Assembly (NCBI RefSeq): GCF_042738955.1
Contig: NZ_JBHYHC010000029.1
Location: 1-64,000 of the forward strand
Reading direction: 5' to 3'
From: Umezawaea sp042738955
Lineage (GTDB): Bacteria > Actinomycetota > Actinomycetes > Mycobacteriales > Pseudonocardiaceae
Length of the DNA: 64,000 nucleotides
Shown here: positions 16,390-24,445 of the stretch, piece after piece
Numbering within the stretch: the first letter of the stretch is position 1
Layout: every line of letters begins with the position of its first letter
Translations under genes and position numbers: made by a program
Notes under the pieces: model-generated
The model's database searches: none
What the model saw: only the letters and a program-made list of their open reading frames with translations
Told to the model about the DNA's origin: nothing

Positions 16390-16397
<8 letters not shown>
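15636..16397 (+). CDS. Class I SAM-dependent methyltransferase
   Basis: 253 residues. The SAM-binding motif VLDLGCGTGQLT is near residue 50, IGVDPSADML follows, and an ALHWMDH block is typical of the Methyltransf_11 / UbiE-like group. The C-terminal third is of a type common in Actinobacteria and has no clear substrate assignment. Two ATGs compete (15636 and 15648); the first follows GGTGGGG. The stop overlaps that of the convergent protease gene by eight bases. Function beyond methyl transfer is unknown. Confidence 0.8.
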
Positions 16398-17253
<856 letters not shown>

Positions 17254-17317
17254 GGCTCCACTGTCGCCCCCGAGGTTGTGAGGAACCTGAGCGAACACCC
17301 AGGACTTCCCAAGAGAA

Positions 17318-19468
17318 TCAGCCGCCGGTCGCCTCGAGCCTGGTGTGGATCTCGTCCGCCGACACGGCCTCGCCGAAGTGCGGGCCCTGCGCCCAGCGGA
17401 TGCCCAGCTCGGCCAGGCGCTTGGCCTCGGTCTCCGACCGGACGCCCTCGGCCATCAGCGGCATGCGCAGGATGCCCGACCACTTCATCAGCGCGGTCGC
17501 CGCGCTCTCGTCGATGAGGTTCGCGCCGTCGTCCAGGCCGTGGACCAGGCAGCCCGCGAACTTCAGGCCGCCCAACGGGATCTGGCGGATGCGTTCGCTG
17601 GAGATGTTGCCGCCCGCCAGCCTGTCCAGGATCAGGCGCACGCCTCGGCCCGCGAGGATGTCCAGTTCGTCGGCCTGGTCGTCGGTGATGAGCGCGGGCA
17701 GGGCCTCGTGCAGCTCGAACTGGAGCAGCTTCGCCGGCAGGCCGGTGCGCTGGAGGAGGTGGCCGATCTCGGTCACCAGCTCCGGTTCCTGGCAGTGCCT
17801 GGCGGTCAGGTCCATGCTCAGCACGGGGGCGCGGTCGCCGAAGGCGGCGAACCAGCGGCCGGCGTCCTCGCAGGCCCGCTCCAAGGCCCAGCGGCTCAGC
17901 CTCAGCACCATGCCGGTGCTGCTGGTCAACGGCAGGAACTGCTCGGGGTCGAGCAGACCGCGTTCGGGGTGGTCCCAGCGGAGCTTGGCCTCGACGGCGA
18001 CCAGGCCGCCGTCGGCCAGCGACACCACGGGCTCGTAGTCGACGCGGAACTCGCCCAGCTCCAACCCGCCGGGGATGGACGCGGCCAGCACGCACAGCTC
18101 ACGGTCGCGCAGGTCGCGGTCACGGTCGTAGAGCGCCCACTGGGCCTTGCCGTCGGCCTTCGCCCAGCCGACCGTGATCTCCGCGCAGCGCAGCAGCTCC
18201 GAGGCGTCGACACCCCTGGACTGGCGGGCGACGACGCCGACGCTGGCCGTGACGCCGATGCCGTGCTCGTCGACGTACACCGGCTCGGTCAGCAGCTCCA
18301 GCGCCTCGTCCACCAGCGCGATCACGGCCGGGGTGTCCTTGGGGTCCTTCACCAGCACGCCGAACTCGTCCGGCCCGATCCGGGCGATCTGGCCGACGCC
18401 GTCGAACACCGCGCGCAGGTGGTTCGCCACGTCCACCAGGATCCGGTTGCCGACGTCGTGGCCGAACGCGTCGTTGATGACGCGGAACCCGTCGATGTCG
18501 AAGTGCGCGAGCGCGAGGCTCGCCGGGCCCTGGGTGCCCGCCGCGTTCTCCAGCCAGCCGAGGTACTGCTGCCGGTTGGCCAGACCGGTCTGCACGTCGT
18601 TCAGGCTCTGCCGCACGAGCTGCGTCTGCAACGCCCGCAGCTCGTTCATGTTCTCGATCATCGCCACGTAGTACGCGGGCTCACCGGTCGGCTTGCGGAC
18701 CAGCGACAACGCGAGCAGCGTCTCCACGACCTCGCCGTCGCTGCGCAGCATCCGGCGTTCGCTGCGGTGGTGCTCGACGGCCCCGGACGCGAGCTGGTCG
18801 ATCACGTTCTGGATCGACTCGCGGTCGCCGGGGTGCAGCAGGTCGCGGGCCTTGACCGCCCGCAGGTCGCACCGCTCGTAGTGCAGCAGGCCGAGCAGCG
18901 CCTCGTTGAAGTCGAGCATCTCGTCGGCGAGGCCGAGCACGGCCATGCTGATGGCCGAGGAGTTGAAGATCGCGCGGAACTTCGTCTCGCTGTCGTAGTG
19001 GGCGGCCTCGGCCCGGCGGGTGGCGATGACGGCGGCGGTCTTGCTCAGCTCCTGCTCGTCGAGCGTGCGGTCGCGCAGCCCGTCGCTGTACCCGGCGGCC
19101 AGCCCGCCGAGGACCCGGACGAGCCTGCCCGACCACGTCGGCGGCAGGTGGAAGTGGGGGATCAGCGACTCGCCCAGGAACGCGATCGTCCGTTCCAGGG
19201 TCTCGGAGGAGATGAAGTCGTGCTCGACCATGCTCCGGCCGAGTCGGCGGCCGAGTTCGGGGTCGTGCGGGTCGGCGGAGACCGCCTGGAGGACCTGGGT
19301 CGTGAACACGGCGAGCAGTTGTTCGAGTTCCGGCCTGGTGATGTTCGCCAACACGGTGCTGCTGATCAGCGCGGTCCAGCGGTGCGCGAAATCCTCCCGG
19401 ACGAGCGGGAACTCGTCGAGCGTTGTCCGAGGTTCGGGAGTCGTCCCGTGCTGATCGACCATCGCCAT
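17318..19468 (-). CDS. PAS-GGDEF-EAL protein with degenerate active sites
   Basis: 716 residues: an N-terminal helical domain of ~170, a PAS domain (~175-290), GGDEF (~300-450) and EAL (~465-710). Such proteins make, break or sense cyclic di-GMP. The cyclase motif reads IGPDEF instead of GGDEF, though FDIDGFRVINDAFGHD is intact. In the EAL domain EAL is EAK, the metal-ligand Asn is Asp (MDLTARH), DDFG is DRLAG, KID is KFA and AEGVE is AEGVR. Phosphodiesterase activity is therefore unlikely and cyclase activity doubtful. A receptor or PAS-gated interaction role is more probable. No transmembrane segment is seen. Confidence 0.88.
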   Translation of the reverse strand: MAMVDQHGTTPEPRTTLDEFPLVREDFAHRWTALISSTVLANITRPELEQLLAVFTTQVLQAVSADPHDPELGRRLGRSMVEHDFISSETLERTIAFLGESLIPHFHLPPTWSGRLVRVLGGLAAGYSDGLRDRTLDEQELSKTAAVIATRRAEAAHYDSETKFRAIFNSSAISMAVLGLADEMLDFNEALLGLLHYERCDLRAVKARDLLHPGDRESIQNVIDQLASGAVEHHRSERRMLRSDGEVVETLLALSLVRKPTGEPAYYVAMIENMNELRALQTQLVRQSLNDVQTGLANRQQYLGWLENAAGTQGPASLALAHFDIDGFRVINDAFGHDVGNRILVDVANHLRAVFDGVGQIARIGPDEFGVLVKDPKDTPAVIALVDEALELLTEPVYVDEHGIGVTASVGVVARQSRGVDASELLRCAEITVGWAKADGKAQWALYDRDRDLRDRELCVLAASIPGGLELGEFRVDYEPVVSLADGGLVAVEAKLRWDHPERGLLDPEQFLPLTSSTGMVLRLSRWALERACEDAGRWFAAFGDRAPVLSMDLTARHCQEPELVTEIGHLLQRTGLPAKLLQFELHEALPALITDDQADELDILAGRGVRLILDRLAGGNISSERIRQIPLGGLKFAGCLVHGLDDGANLIDESAATALMKWSGILRMPLMAEGVRSETEAKRLAELGIRWAQGPHFGEAVSADEIHTRLEATGG

Positions 19469-19814
19469 TCAGACCCGCGGCCCATTCGCGGAATGGGTAC
19501 TGGTCGTTCTCCGTGTTCGGCGAAAGCGCACATCGTGGCTACCGCCCCGGCAGGCGCTGTGCACGGACGCTCCAATTTCACTCGTTCGGGGGTCGCGGTC
19601 GACGGGTGGAGCAGTTCCACCGCGGCACACTCAGTCATAGGTCGCTGGCTACGAGTGAGCTTACTGATCCCGCGCGCCCTCCCCAACCCGAGCACCCGGA
19701 TTTCGTCCGGATGCGCGTCACGCGGAAGTGGTGCGTGCCTACTCGCCGGTAGGCTGCTAAACGCGTTGAGCCGGGCCTCCACGAGGGGAGACCCGGCCCC
19801 GGTGCGAGCGGTGC
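19469..19814. other. 346-bp intergenic region
   Basis: It lies between two minus-strand genes. It holds the promoter region of the GGDEF/EAL gene, with no clear -10/-35 pair visible, and a terminator hairpin at 19770-19797 for the solute-binding-protein gene. No convincing coding frame is seen; short frames here lack ribosome sites and codon bias. Confidence 0.6.
19770..19797 (-). terminator. Terminator of the solute-binding-protein operon
   Basis: GCCGGG and CCCGGC pair outside, CTCC and GGAG inside, with one C/A mismatch and a six-base loop. It begins 18 bases beyond the stop codon of the minus-strand gene. Confidence 0.65.
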
Positions 19815-20753
19815 TCAGGTGAGTTCGGGCGGGCTGATCCGCGATTCCGGGATCGCGGAGTCCTTGGTGCCCCACTTGTCCAGGATCTTCCCGTACGTCC
19901 CGTCCTTGATGAGCTTGTTCACCGCGGCCTGGAACGCGGGCGCGAGCGGTGAACCCTTTTTGAACGCGAATCCGACGTCGAGCCGTTTGAACTCGTTCAG
20001 GAATTGCAGGTTCGGCTGTTCGGCGGCGGCGTGCCGCAGCCCGTTGATGGTGCTCATGATCACGTCGATGTGCTGCTGCTGAAGTCCGAGGTAGATCGCG
20101 CCGTTGTCGCCGAAGCTCGACACCTCGTACGCCGGTTTCCCGGCGTCCGCGCACACGTGCTTCTCCTTCTCCAGGGTCGCCTCGAACGTCGTCCCGGCCC
20201 CCGTGCCGATCTTCAGCCCGCAGAGCTGGTCGAGCTTCTTGACCTCCTTGACCCGGTCGTCGCCCTTGCGGACGGCGAAGCCCTGGCCGTCGTTGATGTA
20301 GGTGACGAAGTCGATCGTCTTCTTCCGCGCCTCGGTCACGCCGAAGTTGCCGGTGCCGACCTCGTACTTGCCGCTGCTCAACGCGGGCAGGATCGCCTCG
20401 AAGCTCGCGACCTCCCGGTCGATCCTCACCCCGAGCACCTGCCCGACGGCGGCGGCGATCTCGATGTCCACGCCCTGGACGGTCTTGTTGTCCTCGGCGT
20501 AGAAGGCCGACGGCGGGGTGCTGCCGACCGACGACGCGAACTTGACCACGCCCGCCTGCCTGGTGGCGTCGGGCAGCAGCGCCGCGATGGCGTCGTCCTT
20601 CGCCACGCCGGACAGCACGTCCGCGGTCGGGGCCGCGGACTTCGACGCCCCGCCCGCATCGGCGGACCCGGTGCCGCAGGCGGCCGTGGCGAACGAGAGG
20701 GCGAACGACAGCATCAGCAGCGAGTACAGCTTGCCGCGCTTGGGTCTCTTCAC
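19815..20753 (-). CDS. Polar amino-acid ABC transporter solute-binding lipoprotein
   Basis: 312 residues, SBP family 3. A lipoprotein signal (MKRPKRG, hydrophobic core, TAAC lipobox near residue 26) is followed by VVKFASSVGSTPPSAF, QGVDIEIAAAVGQVLGV and the GVTEARKKTIDFV hinge block. It captures an amino acid or related compound for the permease and ATPase encoded divergently at 22767-24445. The GTG start overlaps the stop of the acetyltransferase gene (GTGA), so it is coupled to it. It is the last gene of an operon opened by a cysteine-type leader peptide, which suggests a sulfur-containing ligand. Confidence 0.88.
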   Translation of the reverse strand: MKRPKRGKLYSLLMLSFALSFATAACGTGSADAGGASKSAAPTADVLSGVAKDDAIAALLPDATRQAGVVKFASSVGSTPPSAFYAEDNKTVQGVDIEIAAAVGQVLGVRIDREVASFEAILPALSSGKYEVGTGNFGVTEARKKTIDFVTYINDGQGFAVRKGDDRVKEVKKLDQLCGLKIGTGAGTTFEATLEKEKHVCADAGKPAYEVSSFGDNGAIYLGLQQQHIDVIMSTINGLRHAAAEQPNLQFLNEFKRLDVGFAFKKGSPLAPAFQAAVNKLIKDGTYGKILDKWGTKDSAIPESRISPPELT

Positions 20754-21241
20754 GTCGACGTCTCCTCGGACGGCAGGAACTTCTCGAAGGGCAGGGGCCC
20801 GGCGGTCGGTGGCTCGCTCACGTCGAACAGGGCCGTGTAGCCCAGCACCAGGTAGAGGTTCTTGGCCTCCGGCTGGCGCGGCCCGGTGGTCAGGTAGAGC
20901 CGCCGGTACCCGAGGTCGACGGCCTCGCGCTCCAGCTCGGCGACGACCCGGCGGCCCAGCCCGCGCCGCCGGTGCCCGGCACTCGTCCAGATCCGCTTCA
21001 ACTCGGCCGTCTCGCCGTCGAACCGCTTGAACGCCCCGCCCGCCACGGGCGCGCCGTCCTCCAGCAGGAGCAGCAGCGTCCCGTCCGGCGGCCGGAACAG
21101 CTCCGTCGGGTAGCGCGACATCTCCTGGAGCGCTTCCTCGCCGTAGCGGGTCACGTACTCGTGCGTCAGCTCGGCCATCATCGGCGCGGTGAGCGGGTCC
21201 GTCGGATCGACCCGCCGCACCTCCAACTGGTCGACCGTCAT
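20750..21241 (-). CDS. GNAT-family N-acetyltransferase
   Basis: 163 residues. The acetyl-CoA pyrophosphate loop is visible as RIWTSAGHRRRGLGRRVV (residues ~83-100), preceded by the AGGAFKRFDGETAEL strands and followed by the GYRRLYLTTGPRQPEAKNLY segment. The start overlaps the monooxygenase stop by four bases and the stop overlaps the binding-protein start, so three genes are translated as a unit. In the Bacillus yxe and ytm operons an equivalent enzyme acetylates S-substituted cysteine before monooxygenase cleavage. That role is inferred here from neighbourhood only. Confidence 0.85.
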   Translation of the reverse strand: MTVDQLEVRRVDPTDPLTAPMMAELTHEYVTRYGEEALQEMSRYPTELFRPPDGTLLLLLEDGAPVAGGAFKRFDGETAELKRIWTSAGHRRRGLGRRVVAELEREAVDLGYRRLYLTTGPRQPEAKNLYLVLGYTALFDVSEPPTAGPLPFEKFLPSEETST

Positions 21242-22392
21242 CCGTCGACCGAGATCGACTCGCGCACCGGTTCCTGCGCCTTGGCCTCGGCCGCCGCGCG
21301 GTCGCGGTCGCGCTTGGCGACCTCCTCGCGGACGATCGGGATCACGTAGCGGCCGAAGTCGATCGCGTCGTTCAGGATGTGGTAGCCGCGGGCGGACAGG
21401 ATGTCCACGCCGAGGTCGTAGTAGTCCAGCAGCGCCTGCGCCACGGTTTCCGGGGTGCCGACCAGGGCGTTGGAGTTGCCCGCGCCGCCGGTCGCCGCGG
21501 CGGTCGGCGTCCACAGGGCGCGGTCGAAGCGCTCGCCCTGCTCCGCCAGCGCCAGCAGCCGTTGCGAGCCGGTGTTCTCCGGGTTCGTCAACGAGTGCCG
21601 CCTGGTCAGGGCCGCGGTGCCGCCCTTGGTGCGCTGCTTGATCGCGTCGACCGTGCGGTGGGCCTTCTCCCACGCCAGGTCCTCGGTCGCGCCGAGGATC
21701 GGGCGGAACGCGACCTGGATGCGCGGCACGTCCGTGCGTCCCGCGTCCCGCGCGGCCTGCTTCACCGACTCGATCTGCTCCGCCGTCTGGGCCAGCGGCT
21801 CGCCCCACAGCGCGTAGATGTCCGCCTCCGCGCCGCCCGCCCGGTACGCGGCGGGCGAGGAGCCGCCGAACGACACGTTCGGCCGCGGCTGCTGCACGGG
21901 GAAGGTGTCGCTGACGAAGTCGGCGAACCGGTAGTGCGCGCCCTCGTGGTCGAACGGCTCGCGCGAGGTCCACGCCTTCTTCACGATGCCGATGTACTCG
22001 CGGGTGCGGTCGTAGCGCTCGTCCTTGGTGAGGTAGTCGCCTTCGCGCTGCTGCTCGTGGTCCGTGCCACCGGTGATGAAGTGGACGGTGAGCCTGCCGT
22101 CGCTGATCCGGTCGAGCGTGGCGAACGTCTTCGCGGCGAAGGTGGGGTAGGACACGTTCGGCCGGTGCGCCAGCAGGATCTGCAGCTTGTCGAGCTTCGT
22201 GGCCACGAAAGCCGCCACCTGCGCGGGTTCCGGCGAGCCGGAGCCGTACGCGAACAGCACGCGGTCCCAGCCGTTGTCCTCGTGCGCGCGGGCCAGCCGC
22301 AGCGTGTAGTCCTTGTCGAAGGAGGCGCCGGTGCGCGGGCTCGTCTCCGACCCGTCGTTGGTGCCACCGATACCCAGGAATTCAACAGGCAC
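21238..22392 (-). CDS. FMNH2-dependent LLM monooxygenase, SsuD/alkanesulfonate type
   Basis: 384 residues of the luciferase-like TIM-barrel fold. Blocks include VEFLGIGGTNDGSE, GWDRVLFAYGSGS, FAAKTFATLDRISDGR, HFITGGTDHEQQREGD, ERYDRTREYI, PNVSFGGSSPAA and the C-terminal LVGTPETVAQALLDYYDLG. Alkanesulfonate monooxygenases split C-S bonds using FMNH2 and O2. FMNH2 would come from the reductases encoded at 26377-27404. It opens the operon after the leader peptide at 22524-22598. Substrates could be sulfonates or S-substituted amino acids; the adjacent amino-acid transporter favours the latter. Confidence 0.88.
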   Translation of the reverse strand: MPVEFLGIGGTNDGSETSPRTGASFDKDYTLRLARAHEDNGWDRVLFAYGSGSPEPAQVAAFVATKLDKLQILLAHRPNVSYPTFAAKTFATLDRISDGRLTVHFITGGTDHEQQREGDYLTKDERYDRTREYIGIVKKAWTSREPFDHEGAHYRFADFVSDTFPVQQPRPNVSFGGSSPAAYRAGGAEADIYALWGEPLAQTAEQIESVKQAARDAGRTDVPRIQVAFRPILGATEDLAWEKAHRTVDAIKQRTKGGTAALTRRHSLTNPENTGSQRLLALAEQGERFDRALWTPTAAATGGAGNSNALVGTPETVAQALLDYYDLGVDILSARGYHILNDAIDFGRYVIPIVREEVAKRDRDRAAAEAKAQEPVRESISVDG

Positions 22393-22523
22393 GTCAGTAC
22401 TCCCCAGTGGTGGTGCGGGAAAGACGCCCGCGGCGGCGCGGGCGTGCGGGAAACCCGTTGCCGGGCAAGGAGAAGGAAGGGGGCCGAGTCAGGCGTTGAG
22501 GGAGACGCGCTCGGTGGTGGGTC

Positions 22524-22598
22524 TCAGCGCGGACAGGAGGCGGACCACACCCGACCGAGGTCGATGTGGTCACGGGTGACCAGTCGCAGGCTTTCCAC
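22524..22598 (-). CDS. Cysteine-type leader peptide of the monooxygenase operon
   Basis: 24 codons starting with GTG at 22598. The peptide contains LVTRDHIDLGRVWSASC, the R-x-H-(V/I)-D-L-x-R-x-x-S-x-x-C pattern of actinobacterial leader peptides found before sulfur-assimilation genes. TTGACG at 22628-22633 is followed after exactly 17 bases by TCCACT at 22605-22610, and the GTG lies six bases further on. The leader mRNA would thus be leaderless. Ribosome stalling at the late Cys codon would report cysteine supply and set read-through into the monooxygenase gene 131 bases downstream. Confidence 0.75.
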   Translation of the reverse strand: MESLRLVTRDHIDLGRVWSASCPR

Positions 22599-22604
22599 GG
22601 TCCC

Positions 22605-22633
22605 AGTGGACCAGCGGTTCCGGAGTTCGTCAA
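22605..22633 (-). promoter_or_regulatory. Promoter of the monooxygenase leader/operon
   Basis: TTGACG (-35) and TCCACT (-10-like) are spaced by 17 bases, with the leader GTG six bases downstream. The -10 is weak because it lacks the A at position 2. The same geometry occurs before the second leader peptide at 27451-27525. Confidence 0.55.
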
Positions 22634-22713
22634 CGAGACGTGGAACGGGCGTCCAACCCTCGGAATCCCTTGACTTCCCGGTGGTGGCGGAGTTCTCATC
22701 GGGGAGCGGCGTT

Positions 22714-22748
22714 GAGGGACGCGGCACCCGTTTCCCGTGCTGTCCCTC
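22714..22748 (+). promoter_or_regulatory. Hairpin just before the permease gene
   Basis: GAGGGAC and GTCCCTC pair, with an inner GCAC/GTGC pairing, an uneven internal loop and a nine-base top loop. It ends seven bases before the GGAG ribosome site of the permease gene. It could be an attenuator or an mRNA-stability element; no leader peptide is seen on this strand. Confidence 0.3.
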
Positions 22749-22766
22749 GCCCTCCGGAGACCTTCA

Positions 22767-23681
22767 GTGAGCGTTTCCACCGATCTCCAACCACCGTCCA
22801 CCGCCCGCACCGCGCCCGCCGAGGTCGTCCCGCTGCGCCGCCCCGGCCGGTGGATCTCCGCCGTGGTGGTGCTGGTGATGCTCGCCGCCGCCGTGCGGTC
22901 GGTCGTCACGAACGAGGCGTTCCAGTGGAGCGTCGTCGCCGAGTACTTCACCGCCGACGTCGTGCTGCGCGGCCTCGGCCTGACGCTGTGGCTGACCGCG
23001 TTGACGCTCGTGCTCGGGTTCGCGCTCGGCACGCTGCTCGCGGTGCTGCGGCTGTCCGGCAACCCGGTGCTCGTCAGCGTGAGCTGGGGCTACGTCTGGA
23101 TCTTCCGCTCCGTGCCGCTGCTCGTGCAGCTGCTGTTCTGGTTCAACATCGGCGCGCTGTACCCGACGCTGTCCTTCGGGATCCCGTTCGGCCCGGACTT
23201 CGTCAGCCTCAGCTCGATCAACCTCATCGGGCCGACCGCCGCCGTCATCATCGGCCTCACGCTGCACGAGGCCGCCTACGCCGCCGAGATCGTCCGCGGC
23301 GGTGTCCTGTCCGTGGAACAAGGACAGGTCGAGGCGGCGTTGGCACTGGGCATGGGCCGCGGCCGGATCCTGCGGCGGATCGTGCTGCCGCAGGCGATGC
23401 GCTCGATCATCCCGGCGGCGGGCAACTCGCTGATCGGCACGCTCAAGGGCACGTCGATCGTGAGCGTGCTGGCCGTGCAGGACCTGCTGTTCTCGGTGCA
23501 GCTCATCTACAACCGGAACTACCTGATCATCCCGCTGCTGCTGGTCGCCACCATCTGGTACGTCGTGGTGACGAGCGTCCTGAGCGTCGGGCAGTACTAC
23601 GTGGAGCGGTACTACGCGCGCGGTGCGGCGCGCGCCCTGCCGCCCACGCCGTGGCAGAGGCTGAAGGGACGGCTGCGATGA
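22767..23681 (+). CDS. Amino-acid ABC transporter permease
   Basis: 304 residues with five to six transmembrane helices. The HEAAYAAEIVRGGVLSVEQGQVEAALALGM stretch is the EAA loop that contacts the ATPase in polar amino-acid (HisMQ) permeases. A ~40-residue polar N-terminal tail precedes the first helix. The GTG at 22767 follows GGAG with eight bases spacing. It is coupled to the ATPase gene (ATGA overlap). Only one permease is encoded, so the channel is probably a homodimer. Its binding protein is the divergent gene at 19815-20753. Confidence 0.88.
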   Translation: MSVSTDLQPPSTARTAPAEVVPLRRPGRWISAVVVLVMLAAAVRSVVTNEAFQWSVVAEYFTADVVLRGLGLTLWLTALTLVLGFALGTLLAVLRLSGNPVLVSVSWGYVWIFRSVPLLVQLLFWFNIGALYPTLSFGIPFGPDFVSLSSINLIGPTAAVIIGLTLHEAAYAAEIVRGGVLSVEQGQVEAALALGMGRGRILRRIVLPQAMRSIIPAAGNSLIGTLKGTSIVSVLAVQDLLFSVQLIYNRNYLIIPLLLVATIWYVVVTSVLSVGQYYVERYYARGAARALPPTPWQRLKGRLR

Positions 23682-24445
23682 GCGCGGCGACGCTCGTGCG
23701 GATCAGCGACCTGCACAAGAGCTACGGCACGACACCCGTGCTGCGGGGCGTGGACCTCCAGGTGCGGCAGGGCGAGGTCACCTGCGTGATCGGGCCGTCC
23801 GGGTCGGGCAAGAGCACCCTGCTGCGGTGCGTGAACCACCTGGAGAAGATCAACGCGGGCGAGATCGAGGTCGACGGCGAGCTGATCGGCTACCGCAGGC
23901 ACAAGGGCCGGTTGCACGAGCTGAAGGACCGGGCGATCACCCGGCAGCGGGCGACGATCGGCATGGTGTTCCAGAACTTCAACCTGTTCCCGCACCTGAC
24001 CGTGCTGGAGAACGTGGTGGAGGCGCCGATCGGCGTGCGCGGTCTCGGGCGCGCGGCCGCCGTGGCGCTGGGCAGGGAGCTGATCGCACGGGTCGGGCTC
24101 GCGGGCCGCGAGGACTCCTACCCGCGGCAGCTCTCCGGCGGGCAGCAGCAGCGGATCGCCATCGCGCGGGCGTTGGCGATGGAGCCGAAGCTGATGCTGT
24201 TCGACGAGCCGACCAGCGCGCTCGACCCCGAACTGGTCGGTGAGGTACTGGCCGTGATCGCCGACCTCGCCGAGGCGGGCATGACGATGGTGGTCGTCAC
24301 GCACGAGATGGCGTTCGCCCGGCAGGTCGCCGACACCGTGGTGTTCCTGGACGAGGGTCAGGTCGTGGAGTCCGGTCCGCCGGGGGAGCTGCTGGTCAAC
24401 CCCCGGCACGCCCGCACCCGCGAGTTCCTGGCGAGGGTGCTGTGA
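23678..24445 (+). CDS. Amino-acid ABC transporter ATPase
   Basis: 255 residues, the standard length for the HisP/GlnQ group. Walker A is GPSGSGKST (~residue 38), the Q-loop is VFQNFNLFPHLTV, the signature is LSGGQQQR, Walker B is LMLFDEPTSALDPE, and the switch His is in VVVTHEM. An insertion IGYRRHKGRLHELKDRAI after the first strands is usual for this subgroup. It energises uptake through the permease encoded four bases upstream. Both ends overlap neighbours by four bases, so the three plus-strand genes form one translational unit. Confidence 0.93.
   Translation: MSAATLVRISDLHKSYGTTPVLRGVDLQVRQGEVTCVIGPSGSGKSTLLRCVNHLEKINAGEIEVDGELIGYRRHKGRLHELKDRAITRQRATIGMVFQNFNLFPHLTVLENVVEAPIGVRGLGRAAAVALGRELIARVGLAGREDSYPRQLSGGQQQRIAIARALAMEPKLMLFDEPTSALDPELVGEVLAVIADLAEAGMTMVVVTHEMAFARQVADTVVFLDEGQVVESGPPGELLVNPRHARTREFLARVL

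Noticed and set aside
17345..19822. An 825-codon plus-strand frame opposite the GGDEF-EAL gene
   Set aside because: Low-complexity Arg/Gln/Val/Asp sequence without motifs; the minus strand carries recognisable PAS, GGDEF and EAL domains.
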